This document shows, piece after piece, positions 37,612 through 48,770 of a DNA stretch of 64,000 nt. Under the pieces are notes generated by a model that saw only the letters and a list, made by a program, of their open reading frames with translations, ran no database searches and was not told where the DNA came from. Every line of letters starts with the position of its first letter. The first letter of the stretch is position 1. Position numbers and translations under genes: made by a program. This DNA comes from Varroa destructor. Lineage: Eukaryota > Arthropoda > Arachnida > Mesostigmata > Varroidae. The stretch covers positions 1,838,727 to 1,902,726 of the forward strand of contig NW_019211457.1 in NCBI RefSeq assembly GCF_002443255.2, in the 5' to 3' direction.

Positions 37612-40600
37612 TTACATGATGATTTTGCTGGAACTATACAATGGCTGGGTCAAATAACTATGTTTTCTGTAGATCGTATCTGGTACAAGCACAACGAGAT
37701 ACGTGAACATCGACTGAGGGTATGAAGGAAAGCCCTGCAGATTTCCTAGGCCAGAAGCGAGAACAAAAAAAAATAGGACCTGTTTTAACGCAACAACGAA
37801 ACGGCAGTTGAAGCTAAGAGACGACCAGTCAGGTATCAAAGCTTTTTCCTTTTCTATAGACCCTACAGTAACGTATGGCCGGGACTCATAGAGCGGTTTA
37901 CACATTCCCACGTTCCTGTATAAGCTCTTTAACCATGCGCTTGTTGCCATACTAAAAACACATCAGCGTCTCAGCTGCAAAGCGTGGTAAATTTACAAAT
38001 CAACCATTGTTTGCAGTCTAACCTAAAACGTGACAATCCAACTCTCTTAATTTTAAATCCGTACTTTCATACATTTCACGGCACAACGTGAACAACGTTA
38101 AGGTGGACGTGGATGATTCACCAGGATAATTATCAGATAAGAAAACGAAATCTAGGAAAGAACAGCCGACCATTGTGGGCGACGTCTCGCTTATTGCGTC
38201 TACAAGCAACATACTGGACTCGCTTACACGATCGCCTGGCAGTAATTTCCTAGATGCAAGAAAAAACCAACGCTAAACAACGTAATCAAGGCTCAAGTGG
38301 TCCTAATGGTAGAGTCATCCATCGTGCTGGCTTTCACGGCGTCGATTTTTCACTGGGCCTGTTGCTTCGGCCGAATACAAGTCAGACTATTGAAGGCGAA
38401 TGAGATGCCACTAATAATAAAGAGGTTCGTGGATACTCTCAATGTAAAGCAAGTTACTCCTTGCGCAGTAACTGAAGAACTGGTAGCTGTGTTTTGTCAT
38501 TCGTCGTATATGCCAGAAAGATACGATTTCATTGCGGTAGCGATAACGGAGCGCTCAGATGCTTCGAGTATTATGAGCTGATGTATATGCTTGCATTAAA
38601 TACATTCACTACGCCACTCTAGTTAGAATTACCCTAGTCCTCACGCAATAGTCCTCAGACGAGCAATATTGCTAATTTCTTTGATCGGCGAGTTATGTTG
38701 TATTTGTTTTACTTTCCTTTGGAAAGAAATTCGACAGCGGCCGCATAGCCCTACGACGCATAACGGCAGCGCTAGAAACAGGACGTAAACGGGAAAATCG
38801 CCCATGTCTAGGTGCGTCTGTCCACGCCGTAGAGTCATACGCAAAATCGAATCGACACCTCTTGAGAAATAATTCTGTAAAACAAAGATATTAATAAACA
38901 CTGAATTCAGTAGTTGATGGCCTGTTGGGTGAACAGATCGCATTACAGGGAATATCGAAGCATCGCGTCTGGTATTAACGGATGTGGTCACAATTGCATC
39001 GCACAACGAAACATATACAAATTATTGGCGACCATCGTTTGCGCTTTCTGAGCCCTATTCTTTTTTTGGGCTCTCTGCTGCGTAGTTCTCAGACACGAAA
39101 ACGAGGTTTATCGTTTCTTCAATATTTGTACGGAGTATTTCTGGGCAGTCTTCGAAGTAACATGTTTCACAACTCCGCTTAACACCGTTCCACATGGACA
39201 CTTCATACTTTCGGTATGTAGGTTACGCATGCAAACATTCCCATCTACCCTTCTACTCTACGCGCCAATATTACGGTTGGGCTATTGGAACTGAAGAACA
39301 TCCCGCAATGTATATATTTTGTTTGCCTTATTTACTCTTATGACACTAAATTTTCGTGTTAACGAAGATATAATCGGTTTAAAAAACTTACTCCGGTAGC
39401 ACCTGTGGTTAGCTTTTATTGTATTATTGTACATACAACAACAAACAATCCGCCATCGTCATAATATATCACATAAGATTTTTATCTCTTTTCCTTGTGT
39501 ATTTCCAATAGTAACCCCCCACCAGACGAGACTTCCTCCTGTTTGTTCGGATTTTCCCTGATTTTTGACAAGGTTCGTTCACCACGCATAGAGAAACGCG
39601 TGGTCCTGTAAGATACGTGTGTTTTTGTTTGTGGAATAGCTTTATCGCGCACAGGAAGGTTTTCAGAACGGTACAAATAGGACTTAGGGCCTAGTCTTTC
39701 TGTTGTCTATCTGTACAAAACGCCCGGCGATAATGGTTGTGCCTCACTAGAAATCAGAGTGGCGACACGTGTCATAAGCTGTCCCCGATTTTTGGCATCG
39801 AGAGCGCGCATCGCCCGTAGGACCGATAGTGTCGTCTCGACCATAGTGAATGTGGTCGTTTGATACTTGTTACACTCGCCTTCCGTGGTCTCTCTCGGCT
39901 GTTGATAGATGCCGGCTTCCGCCAGAATTCTGTAAACATATCTGGACACAGACGGGGCAATACAAAAGCTTAGTAGAGGAGCTTCGAAGAGAACTTAAAT
40001 GTTTTTCAGCTGGCCGGTAAGGGGCAGACAATGTAAGGGTGCTGATCCTCAAGTATACGATGAAATATTTGCTTCTGGAATTATTTTGCCATGCCTACCC
40101 ATTGATGGCCACATAATGTCAGTTTTCTTCGGTTTTAAGGACGGTAACCACTTATGCCGATCCGCCAGGGAATAGAGCCTCCGGCTTGGGAACCAAGGAG
40201 TACAGGCAGATTGTGCAATGCTACTTTATTCAGATTGAATGTAATTGCATACTGAGCCACCATTTGCAACGACACTGTAGTAATCCATTTCATAGAAATT
40301 GTTTTTAGCTAAATTCTATTAAATCTAGTAAATCTAATTATAAAAGGGTCTAAAAGCCAAAAGACCAATTACGTCTTATTTCCCACACTGCAGCAAGAAG
40401 AAAACGTCCCCAAAATTAATCTAATGTAACTTCTGAAATTTTTGTGAGAGATTGCTCATTTAAAGATTGGGATCATCTGAAATAGTCACAAACTCAAATC
40501 CTACTTACGATAGTATAAAGAAATTTTGCTTCAGACGGGTGGCTTTCACCAGAACGCAAATAGGTCTAGACCCAGTTTGATTTAAAACCACATATTGCTA

Positions 40601-41170
40601 TGTTTCGCAGACGAACACGTCGTTTCAGTGGCATCATGGATATTACAAATGCCTGTAACGCATAAGCGTTCTCCGAAATTGCCTTACATATATTAGTCTG
40701 AACTAGACCCACCAAGAGATAGGCCGTAGTTATAATATTGTCCTTAGATTGTGGAAATTATCTCGATGGGAGGGAGTTTCAAGAAACAGTAGCGATTCAG
40801 GCCGAACTTACTGATGAGCGTATACGTCGTCACGGCCCTGATAGAACCGCTTTTTGTGCTGTCTTCTTAAGCGTATCTTGGCCGAAGTGCCAACCGTTGA
40901 GGTATCAGAATTCTCGCTTCCTTCCTCAGAGTCATCTTCCTGATCAGTTTCAGCTCGGTCGCCATCACCACTCTGATCACGCTGTTCTTCCACGTCAGCG
41001 CAGCCTTCTTCGCCAGTTCGGGCTTGATTTCCTTCTAGCTCTTGTTCGTCCTCTGTAGTAGATCGGATTAGATCGCTTGTAAGGGCCTGGGCAGCTTTTG
41101 TAACTGCCCGACCAATTCGGCGAATCGTTTGGCCTGGTCCATTGCGCATTAATCGTAGCCGCCAAGACAT
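37612..41170 (-). CDS. Candidate five-exon gene of unknown family (about 448 residues)
   Basis: No family recognised. On the minus strand, five open segments join through GT-AG introns with matching phase: 41170-40812, 39941-39748, 38921-38645, 38249-38073 and 37951-37612. Exon 1 starts MSWRLRLMRNGPGQTIRR, with an in-frame stop just before the ATG. It then has a long acidic Glu/Asp/Ser stretch (about residues 40-95) and a basic end, IRLRRQHKKRF, and closes at CA|GTAAGT right before an in-frame TAA. Exon 2 follows a strong acceptor (ccccgtctgtgtccag). Exon 3 holds a membrane-helix-like segment, FPVYVLFLALPLCVVGLC, followed by basic residues; exon 5 has another, VLFFFVLASGLGNL. The first two exons are the best supported. 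Donors GTGAGG (twice) and GTATGA are moderate, and exon 3 has a second, stronger acceptor in another phase. The 3' exons could be wrong or belong to another gene. Confidence 0.42.
40812..41170 (-). CDS. Acidic first coding exon (119 codons) of the five-exon candidate
   Basis: This is listed separately because it stands on its own. It has a single ATG after an in-frame stop, basic ends, and a central run unusually rich in Glu, Asp, Ser and Gly (for example QDDSEEGSENSD-like text between 40870 and 40960). A textbook donor lies in the right place. Random AT-rich DNA rarely gives such a composition. Acidic low-complexity regions are common in nuclear and chromatin proteins, but no function can be assigned. 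Confidence 0.55.
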
Positions 41171-41622
41171 TTCTCAGATTCGTTATCCGCGGCGCTGCTG
41201 GCGCTGCTCGGATTTGTACAGGAAACAGGCGTTGCTATTTTAGAGAGGGCTTAACGTAAGTTCCCGCTCTGGCTGGTCGCTGAACTTAATTAGAGGAAAA
41301 TATATATGTGGGATCGGACGGACATGCTGATCTATGACAAATAAGCACTCAGTGCTACTATACGTTACGTCGGTGTGTGTACGTCTATTGAAACTTCGTT
41401 TCTTTAGCTGAAAAAAGCTTATGAATTTATTGCGCCCGGAAACAATTATGCGCGCTCGGACCCTAGTCAGACGATAAGTAATCGACTGAAAACGTAGGAT
41501 ATTTTTCTTCTTCTGATTCACTCCTTTTAATTAATTCATTGAATGGTATTGGTATATTCCCTTAACGAAAATATGCGCTTACAATAGAAAATAACTTAAG
41601 TGTAGAAATTGGCAAATAATAG

Positions 41623-41677
41623 GTTTCCAGTTGTAAGTAGGGTTGTAGATGAACAAGCGTTTGTATAAACTGGAAAC
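41623..41677. repeat. 10-bp inverted repeat with a 35-base loop
   Basis: GTTTCCAGTT (41623-41632) and AACTGGAAAC (41668-41677) are perfect complements. It lies in the non-coding gap left of the Gly/Tyr peptide gene. Confidence 0.6.
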
Positions 41678-42041
41678 TGATTTGTCTTTTTTTAATAGAA
41701 TCTCTGCCCCGCTTTATATATATGCACTGCGAGATAGCTTTTTCAATGACTGAACAAGAAAATGAATTCCTCCAGCGATTTGAAAGTGTTGCAGATAACC
41801 CGACTTTTCTCAGCAGTTGTATTTACAATTAACCTCTTTATTTTTGAGATTATCTCAGCTTCAACTTGTTTCTCCAAACAAATTTAGTTCGATGCGTTGG
41901 CTCAAAAGTTTCCAAAAGTGCAAAGTAACAAGTTTATCGCTTGTCGTACCGTTGCCGCTGACGTTGCGGCATATCGGCTCTTATCGACTATAGAAACAAT
42001 AATGATTAAATGAAGATAGCCCTCTAGAATTGATGACAACT

Positions 42042-42086
42042 GCTATACATCCTAGGATCTTCTCGTAGGATCCTAAGATGTATAGC
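42042..42086. repeat. 18-bp hairpin followed by a short tandem repeat
   Basis: GCTATACATCCTAGGATC (42042-42059) pairs with 42069-42086, with one mismatch and a loop of about 9 bases. Directly after it, ATAGGATGTATT occurs twice in tandem (about 42087-42110), repeating part of the stem sequence. Confidence 0.85.
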
Positions 42087-44951
42087 ATAGGATGTATTAT
42101 AGGATGTATTTCATGATAAGGCGACGGTAACGTGTTTGCCTACTTAACCTAAGCACACGAACGGGACGAGGAGCGGGAACACAAGGGAGCAACCGTCTGA
42201 GGTAATGGTATCGTTCACAACACGTCGTTGTTAATAGCTTTCGTATGACCGTGCCGGATTCTCAACAACTAGCAGCAGGCTCAAAACTTTCCAAACGCAA
42301 AAGCATAAAGGAGACGCGGTGACTTTTCCACAGAAACCGATCCTGCTTCCACGCGCTTTACATTCAACGCTGATTACTAACTTTGTTTCACCACGAAATT
42401 CATCCGAACGAATATCAGAAGGCCGATGTCTTCTAACGTTGCTGTCGCCATATCAGCTTAACGGTTAACGTATTTGCCCACTGGTATTAGAGACACGTCC
42501 CGATCTAGACATAAACAGACTTCGTTTCCTGCTCGGAGCCAGCCATCGGATGGATACCTAACGGCAATCTTAACCGGATTTAAAATTCGTTACCGCACGT
42601 AGCTGTTAAGTAATGATGGTTTATCTAATTCTTGCTTAATGGTTTTCATATGGACGAAATCGCCCTTACGGGTTCCGCTTGAGTATCGTTCAAATGTTTT
42701 CGTGAATTATGAATAGAACGTTATGGAACATGCTAGTTTTTCAAAATAAAACTGGTGATCTATTCGAGCTATTTTTTTTTTGGGAATATAGTTTGATTTG
42801 GATGTTAAAAATGCAGCAAAGGATGCTGATAGTTTAGTTGAGAGGCATCATGTCGTTCGTATATCACAAGACTTCAACATATCGTTAAGTGAAGCCCATG
42901 CACAATGAAGGCTACTGTGGTGGTTCGACGTCGTCAGTCCGTAACAGATTTTTATTGTGCTCCAATTTATTGCTTGAAATGATTCTACTGATGGCAAAAC
43001 ATCGACACATATAGCACCACAGACTATTCTGAACTGACCTATAAGGGCTTCGATGACGACTTCGCGGTAAGGTCTTTGTTTTCTAATTTACGAACAGGTG
43101 AATTGGTATATAAGCGCAAGGCCGTGCCAGGTTCGTGGAGAAAAACGAGAATTATGATTTAGTATAGCCGGCGGATGGACTTTGATCCTTCCCAGAAGAC
43201 CTGTTACAAGAGTCCTACCCCGAAGCCTTTATTGCGAACTACTGAATGAACAGTTTCGGCTGTCTCAGTGGGGTGCCGACATGCCTTCATTCGTACCAAC
43301 AAAACGAAAACATTTTAGAACCAACGGCAGATTCACGTTTCGTTTCACGGTGGAAGAGTCAGCCATCTGAAACAGTGTACAACAGCAACACCGGGCGTAA
43401 AACTAAAAGCATCTTTTCGACTAGTTTATGTTAGCATCCCATAAAATGCCGTGTTTTCTTTTTTTGATTCGGTTATGAAATCTAGTGAAGACGGCCTGTA
43501 TCAGATCTCAGCGGATTGCTGCATATTTAGGAAAAATGTATGTCTTGTAATTTCAATTTTCGAAACTGCTTTACATGTTCTTTCGGGTAACAATACGCAC
43601 AGGCGCGCCGTTCCACAACGCTATCGCGCGGGACGCATAGATTTTTCGTCACATGCTCGATCCTCTAGAGCTGGTCCCTACGGCTAACGGTATGTAGTCC
43701 GAGCAATTAAAATGTTTTCCTTAGACCGCCTCTTCATATAGAACTCCTTAAAACCTTAGGTGCTCGTATAGGACCCGGCTACTAGTTGTTACTATTGCTG
43801 TGGGCCAGGCCAGCTCCATATTTTTCTTCACTGAAGTCAACACAATAGTATAAACGATTTCTGAAAAACGGAATCTGCTGAAGTAGGCCCATAAATTTTT
43901 CGAATTTTATGTCCGTTATTGCCATTAAGTATTGCTTCAGATAGCTGGCCCTTGGTGCGAGACGAAGGGGTGGTATTATCTAGTTTCAAACTCAGGTTAT
44001 CATGTGTCTTTGGGGTTAGCAGATAGACGTTCACCGACAGATCACAAAACAGGAGCCGTAAACGGCACGAATCGTACGAGTCGTCACGAACGGCATGGAC
44101 TTCTTTAAAGAAATTATACGCATTGTGCTACGACAATGTAAGTAACATTAGTCATATCCAAATTAGAACTACTTGCTGAAGGGTGCCTCAAGCCTGTTTC
44201 ACGCTTTCTACAATATTTCCTCACGAGGTTTTCTCGTCACCTTAAAAGCTGCACGAATTTGATGGCTTGAAGGATTTGATGGCATCTTAATGACGGTATT
44301 TCTAACTAGGTTGAAAAATAGAAATTCATTGTAAGAATTTTCTTTTTGTTTTTATGTTAATTATGTATCTGTAGTTTGTGTGTATGTGCTATCCACAAAA
44401 TGTATGTTATAAAATCAAACTCAACTGAAGTCTAATGTGAAAAATGTGATTCAAGCAAAAGGTTCAACACCTTATCATGCTGCCTCGTGCATATTAATGA
44501 TTTTTTCTACGCTATTCATCATTAACAGGCGAGTAATTTCAACATGTTTCCGACTCTGTTTTTACAGTAATGTTCCTCGCGAGGCGTAAATATCCAATAA
44601 TATATTGTAAAAAATCGGATGTCTGTGCTAAAACAATTCGCCCATAGAGTCTTCAGAACGTGATGTATATAACGCTACTATCAATTACTACACTTAGCTT
44701 TGTTCCTTAAGTATTTTTTATTACACTTTTTTTTACTTGGTTCCTCCTAAATAACAGGCCTTCACTGTTCCATTACGATTTAACATTGATATGGTAATTT
44801 TAAATACATGTATATTTGTCATCATTAACATCGCCATTATAACTATCATGGACGATACCAGCTATAGTAATACGAGAGGAATACGAATGCAGGAAGTGCC
44901 ACCGTCAGTAAGTTATTCCTTCCATTGAACTTCTTCACTATGCACTTCAGC

Positions 44952-44982
<31 letters not shown>
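44952..44982. repeat. (TTG)n trinucleotide repeat, about 10 units
   Basis: A pure repeat. On the minus strand it reads as an Asn run in a chance frame. Confidence 0.9.
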
Positions 44983-45316
44983 GCCTATGATTATTATAGT
45001 CGTCTTCATCGAAGCTTTTTCTAGAAGAACCATACAATATCACTTGTAAATTGGACACGTGGCGTGAGCTCGAATACGTACGCGTGCTCAAGCACGCTGA
45101 CAATGGTGGCTAGAATTATCCCTGTCGCAACGAAGATGGCACACGGTTTCAAGCTATTGATGTAATTGAACCGACGCAACTAGGTGTACACGGGATGATC
45201 GTATATCTAAGCTACTCCATTGCCAATGGAGCCAAAACAAAGCGGTAGTTTCAATAGGTGGTCGACGGGTGCGTACGAGGTGTAATGGTGCAATAGGCTT
45301 CAACAGGGTAGGGCAT

Positions 45317-47041
45317 CTAATTACGATAAGGGGTTGCCCGATTGCCGCCGCTCACGGTCACTTTCCCGTAACCGAGGTTGCTTAGTCTGTAACTCGGATA
45401 ACTGACCTCATATCCGCCATATCCATAACCGTACAGATCTCCCAGTGGGGTATACGCGTTGTTGTAGTATGGATAGCCCATTCCGTACACAACAGGCACA
45501 TAAGGGGAAACATCATATCCGAGACGCACATATGGATTTATGCGCCAAGCGGCTGAAAAAAACCATAGGACAGTTTAGTGTACCCGATTCTCTCACGACG
45601 TTGGAACTTGCGTTTCACCCAGAAGTGGTTTCGCGTGCAATTAGAGGGCTTTATGTATTTGAATTAAACTGAAAAGGGTTAATTTTACTTAATAATAAAA
45701 GAAGTTAATAAAAAGAAATCAGGTAAGGTTTTCTATTAACGAACTAGCATGCCTTTGAGATACGTACAGACCATAACTATTAATTTTTGACAGAGTGTTT
45801 TTATGATTATGACAACACGTTACGTTTTATGTCCTGCGTAGTTAACGACAGAGTTAAATCTATGTACATTTCTAATAGAAACACGGACACGTTTCGGTAG
45901 CCAAAGCACTATTCGATTTGTATGCATTGGCGTTGTATTGTGCTTCATACAAACGAATCTATATCTCAGTTCGAGTCAAATACCTAGAATATCCCGGGTG
46001 TTAGAAGTGCACACGGCTCCGTAGCATAAAGTTAACGGCGTGCTATGTCGGCATACGAGAAATAGTGTGACGTTTGTAAATTACAAGGAAAGAAGAACCA
46101 AGCGAAATACAATGTCCTACTTTTTACCTTATCTGTTGCTTAGGACCTTGGCGTACAAGTGTTCGCGGGATGGGATTTTGGTTAACACATATGCCAACCT
46201 GTACGGTACGTTGTGTTATAGTGTAAAATAAGGATTCATCTAGTCAGTTGTATAGAATGATCCTTTCGGCTAAACCCTTTAGAACGCTCACTACTGCGCC
46301 GCCTGAGATCTACGGTTAAACGTATGTAAAAACGATTTTTACACGTCAGGAACGTTCTTCCTTCAAGCAAGACGCTCGCCTCTCATTTACACCGTACAAA
46401 GCTATTCAAATATAATTATTATATTATAATGAATTCAAATCTAATAAAATTGTTTTGTTGTAGTAAACGCACCATACTTACGGAAGCCATTGAATAAAAT
46501 AAAATCTTAAAAAAAAAAAGCTATTATGTGTCGAAAATGCGCAAATGGCCTCATTTTATCTAAGTGCGAGATGCTCCCTTTTGTCTGTATAAGGTGTGTG
46601 CTTTCATGTTCTTTTTTTTTATACAATTTCTGCTTGCCGACTAATTAATTGCTACTGATAGTGAATCGAATGGCACCACCCAGCAGTTAGTCGATAAATG
46701 TGCCTTCACGACTATATGCAAGGCTCGCCTACAGAGTTTCGGTGGTGGTAACTTAGGTAAATTAGGCAACGTTCTCAAGTTGTCAAGCTGTAGCCACAGC
46801 TGCGGCTTCACACGTCCTAAAGATCGAGTGGATAACGCGTTTGTCTGTTAGGGGTTAGTTGCTTATTTTTAGGAACATCTTGCAATTTCAAAACCGGACG
46901 TAGACACGTTTCGTACTGAGAGTCGGTTGTCTAATGGAGGCAATTCTGAACGGCTTCAGTACCGGACGTAAAGCATGCGTGACTGTACTTACTTGACACG
47001 CACACGAGCGTCGCAAGAATTACAATAATAGAGATCTTCAT
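45317..47041 (-). CDS. Secreted Gly/Tyr-rich small peptide, two exons (94 residues)
   Basis: Exon 1 (47041-46993) encodes MKISIIVILATLVCVS, a clean signal peptide, and ends in phase 1 at a perfect GTAAGT donor. Exon 2 (45552-45317) follows ggtttttttcag and continues in frame TAWRINPYVRLGYDV, then a Tyr/Gly/Pro-rich body with PYYNNAY and LYGYGYGGYEVSYPSY. It ends at GGNRATPYRN and a stop. There is no Cys in the mature part. A TATA box sits 54 bp before the ATG. The intron is 1440 bp. Tyr/Gly-rich secreted peptides in arthropods and nematodes include cuticle or eggshell components and YGGYG-type antimicrobial peptides. Which of these applies here cannot be told. I recognise no named ortholog. 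Confidence 0.8.
45553..46992 (-). other. Intron of the Gly/Tyr peptide gene
   Basis: A 1440-bp AT-rich GT-AG intron in phase 1. No exon is visible inside it in the right frame with good splice sites, although an extra small exon cannot be excluded. Confidence 0.75.
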
Positions 47042-47094
47042 GTTGGCGTCCAAGTTACAGCCTAATGTGGCACCGAAAACTTAGACAGTTTTCT

Positions 47095-47102
47095 CTTATA
47101 TA
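47095..47102 (-). promoter_or_regulatory. TATA box of the Gly/Tyr peptide gene
   Basis: TATATAAG on the minus strand, the same octamer as at vitellogenin, 54 bp before the ATG. The 5' UTR would be about 25 bases. Confidence 0.75.
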
Positions 47103-48524
47103 CACTCTTAAGTGGCTCCGCGCACGGAAAGGCGATAACCGGCGTTCGCACAGATTCAAGGAGGGACTATTGCATTAGTCTGCCAATTAGTGACGGTCAA
47201 CTTATCAGCGCATCCTTGATCTGACCAATGTCGAAGTGTGAACTTGATGACATCGTCGTGACGGCGGTGGCCCTTTCATCCTCGGCTTCTTGATGCGATG
47301 ACGAACTTGGCATCTTCGACACCCGACTGCTACCTCTGCTGGCTTCCGAATAAAAAAAAGAGTCACACACAGATTTGAAATTACCGCATCGAATCACCAC
47401 ACCTGCAGGCCGCGCACGAGCACCGACAACGCTTGTAGTACCTCTGGCCATGTGAAGCTGGCTTCCACTTTCATAGGATAGGTACGTACGCGTGAAATGC
47501 TGCCGGCGGTGGAACAACAAGCTCGTCTAGTAAATTCGCACTAGCTCTCGGTTTCAAAGTGATCGGCTGAGGTTGCCAGGCGTGAAGTATATGAGGTATA
47601 AACTCTTCAGCCAAAAAGATGAATCAAATGCAGCTTCCTTTCGCTGGACCGACTGGTTGATGCTTAAAGGGATCTCGCTTAATGAGCGTCTGATTGGTTG
47701 CCAGTCGGATTACTCTACTAACCTGTCTGGATAAAGGCTACAAATCTGTGACACCTCTAAGTGGATGGCCGGTAGCGTAGTAGATGCAAGAAAATAAACT
47801 GCAAGATCGAACTAGTTTAGGTTTAGGGCGGAGCAGAAGTTTTCCGATAGTTGGAGAACTTTCAACTTTTTCTACTCTTGCTACTTTATCGAGTGCAACT
47901 CTCAAACTACCAGATGAGCTTTTGGGTCATCCTCTATTTTGCCTGTTACTGCAATTACTGGGATAGCCCAGTTACCAGCTATGCCTACTCAAATGTTAAA
48001 TAGTTCTTTTTAATAAATCGATTAGCTTTCTTCGAGCTAATGACGATTCGGCAATCGATATTATATTTGCATGATGTGCATTTTCGTATTGAGATATTCT
48101 ATCAAAATCATACCTAATTAAATTATATATAATAGGGCGACGGTATACCCTTGCATCTTGCTATGCCCATCAATAAGCACATACTCTAAGCACAGAAACA
48201 GAAAACAACTTTACAAGCGAGCCCTACAAAAATTGGCCATAACCCTATAGCTAACGTGGGTTCTTCTTCGGAATATATGGGAAGCCGCATCGAAGGTGAA
48301 TACGTGTGTCGATTAATAGAGGAAACGGTAACGACGATCCTTTGAGCAGGAACGTAAGATTAGCTTCTTTTTTTCGGTAAGGTCCCCATGGAACAGTGCA
48401 ATGTTAACAAGTCCTATGGACACGAAGTAAGATGGTCCAGATTCGAAATTAGGTCCAGCCAGACCTTTTTCGATGTTAGAAGGGGCCGCAAGTCGTCGAC
48501 CGCAATGACTGACTGGGGCTACAG

Positions 48525-48770
48525 TACAACTATTTGGCGGATAAACAACTAAAGGTTCTCCGTACTGTAGAGCATAAGTTCCTATTTAACATATTCGTAT
48601 CGATTCTGTGGCTTATGAAAAGAGAATTATGGAAATCGAGTCCGCGTTTCACGGATTTATCGTCATTTTTGTGTAACATAATTGACGGTTTACTCGTACC
48701 TACCGGAAATTCGGGGACTGGCCTTCAAACTAAGGAGGATAACTCTACTCGCTCGCTTTCAATTGAATCA
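48525..48770 (+). CDS. Candidate exon, 82 codons, with hydrophobic segment
   Basis: It opens after a ctacag acceptor with a poor pyrimidine tract and closes in phase 0 at TCA|GTAAGA. The peptide begins YNYLADKQLKVLRTVEHKF and contains FLFNIFVSILWLMKRELW, then a Ser/Thr-rich end. A strong acceptor about 200 bp downstream (gctcatctag, near 48971) would add three residues and a stop. I know no family match. Chance is a fair alternative. Confidence 0.2.

Larger units (their letters stand above)
41171..45316. other. Intergenic stretch, no recognised gene
   Basis: I found no exon with splice or family support. The stretch contains two inverted repeats (41623-41677 and 42042-42086) and a (TTG)n array. 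Short frames near 43180-43690 and 44846-45103 look like chance. Confidence 0.6.

Noticed and set aside
47197..47520. 107-codon minus-strand frame just upstream of the Gly/Tyr gene
   Set aside because: Its Ser-rich tail looks protein-like, but no proper intron, promoter or poly(A) signal could be fitted.
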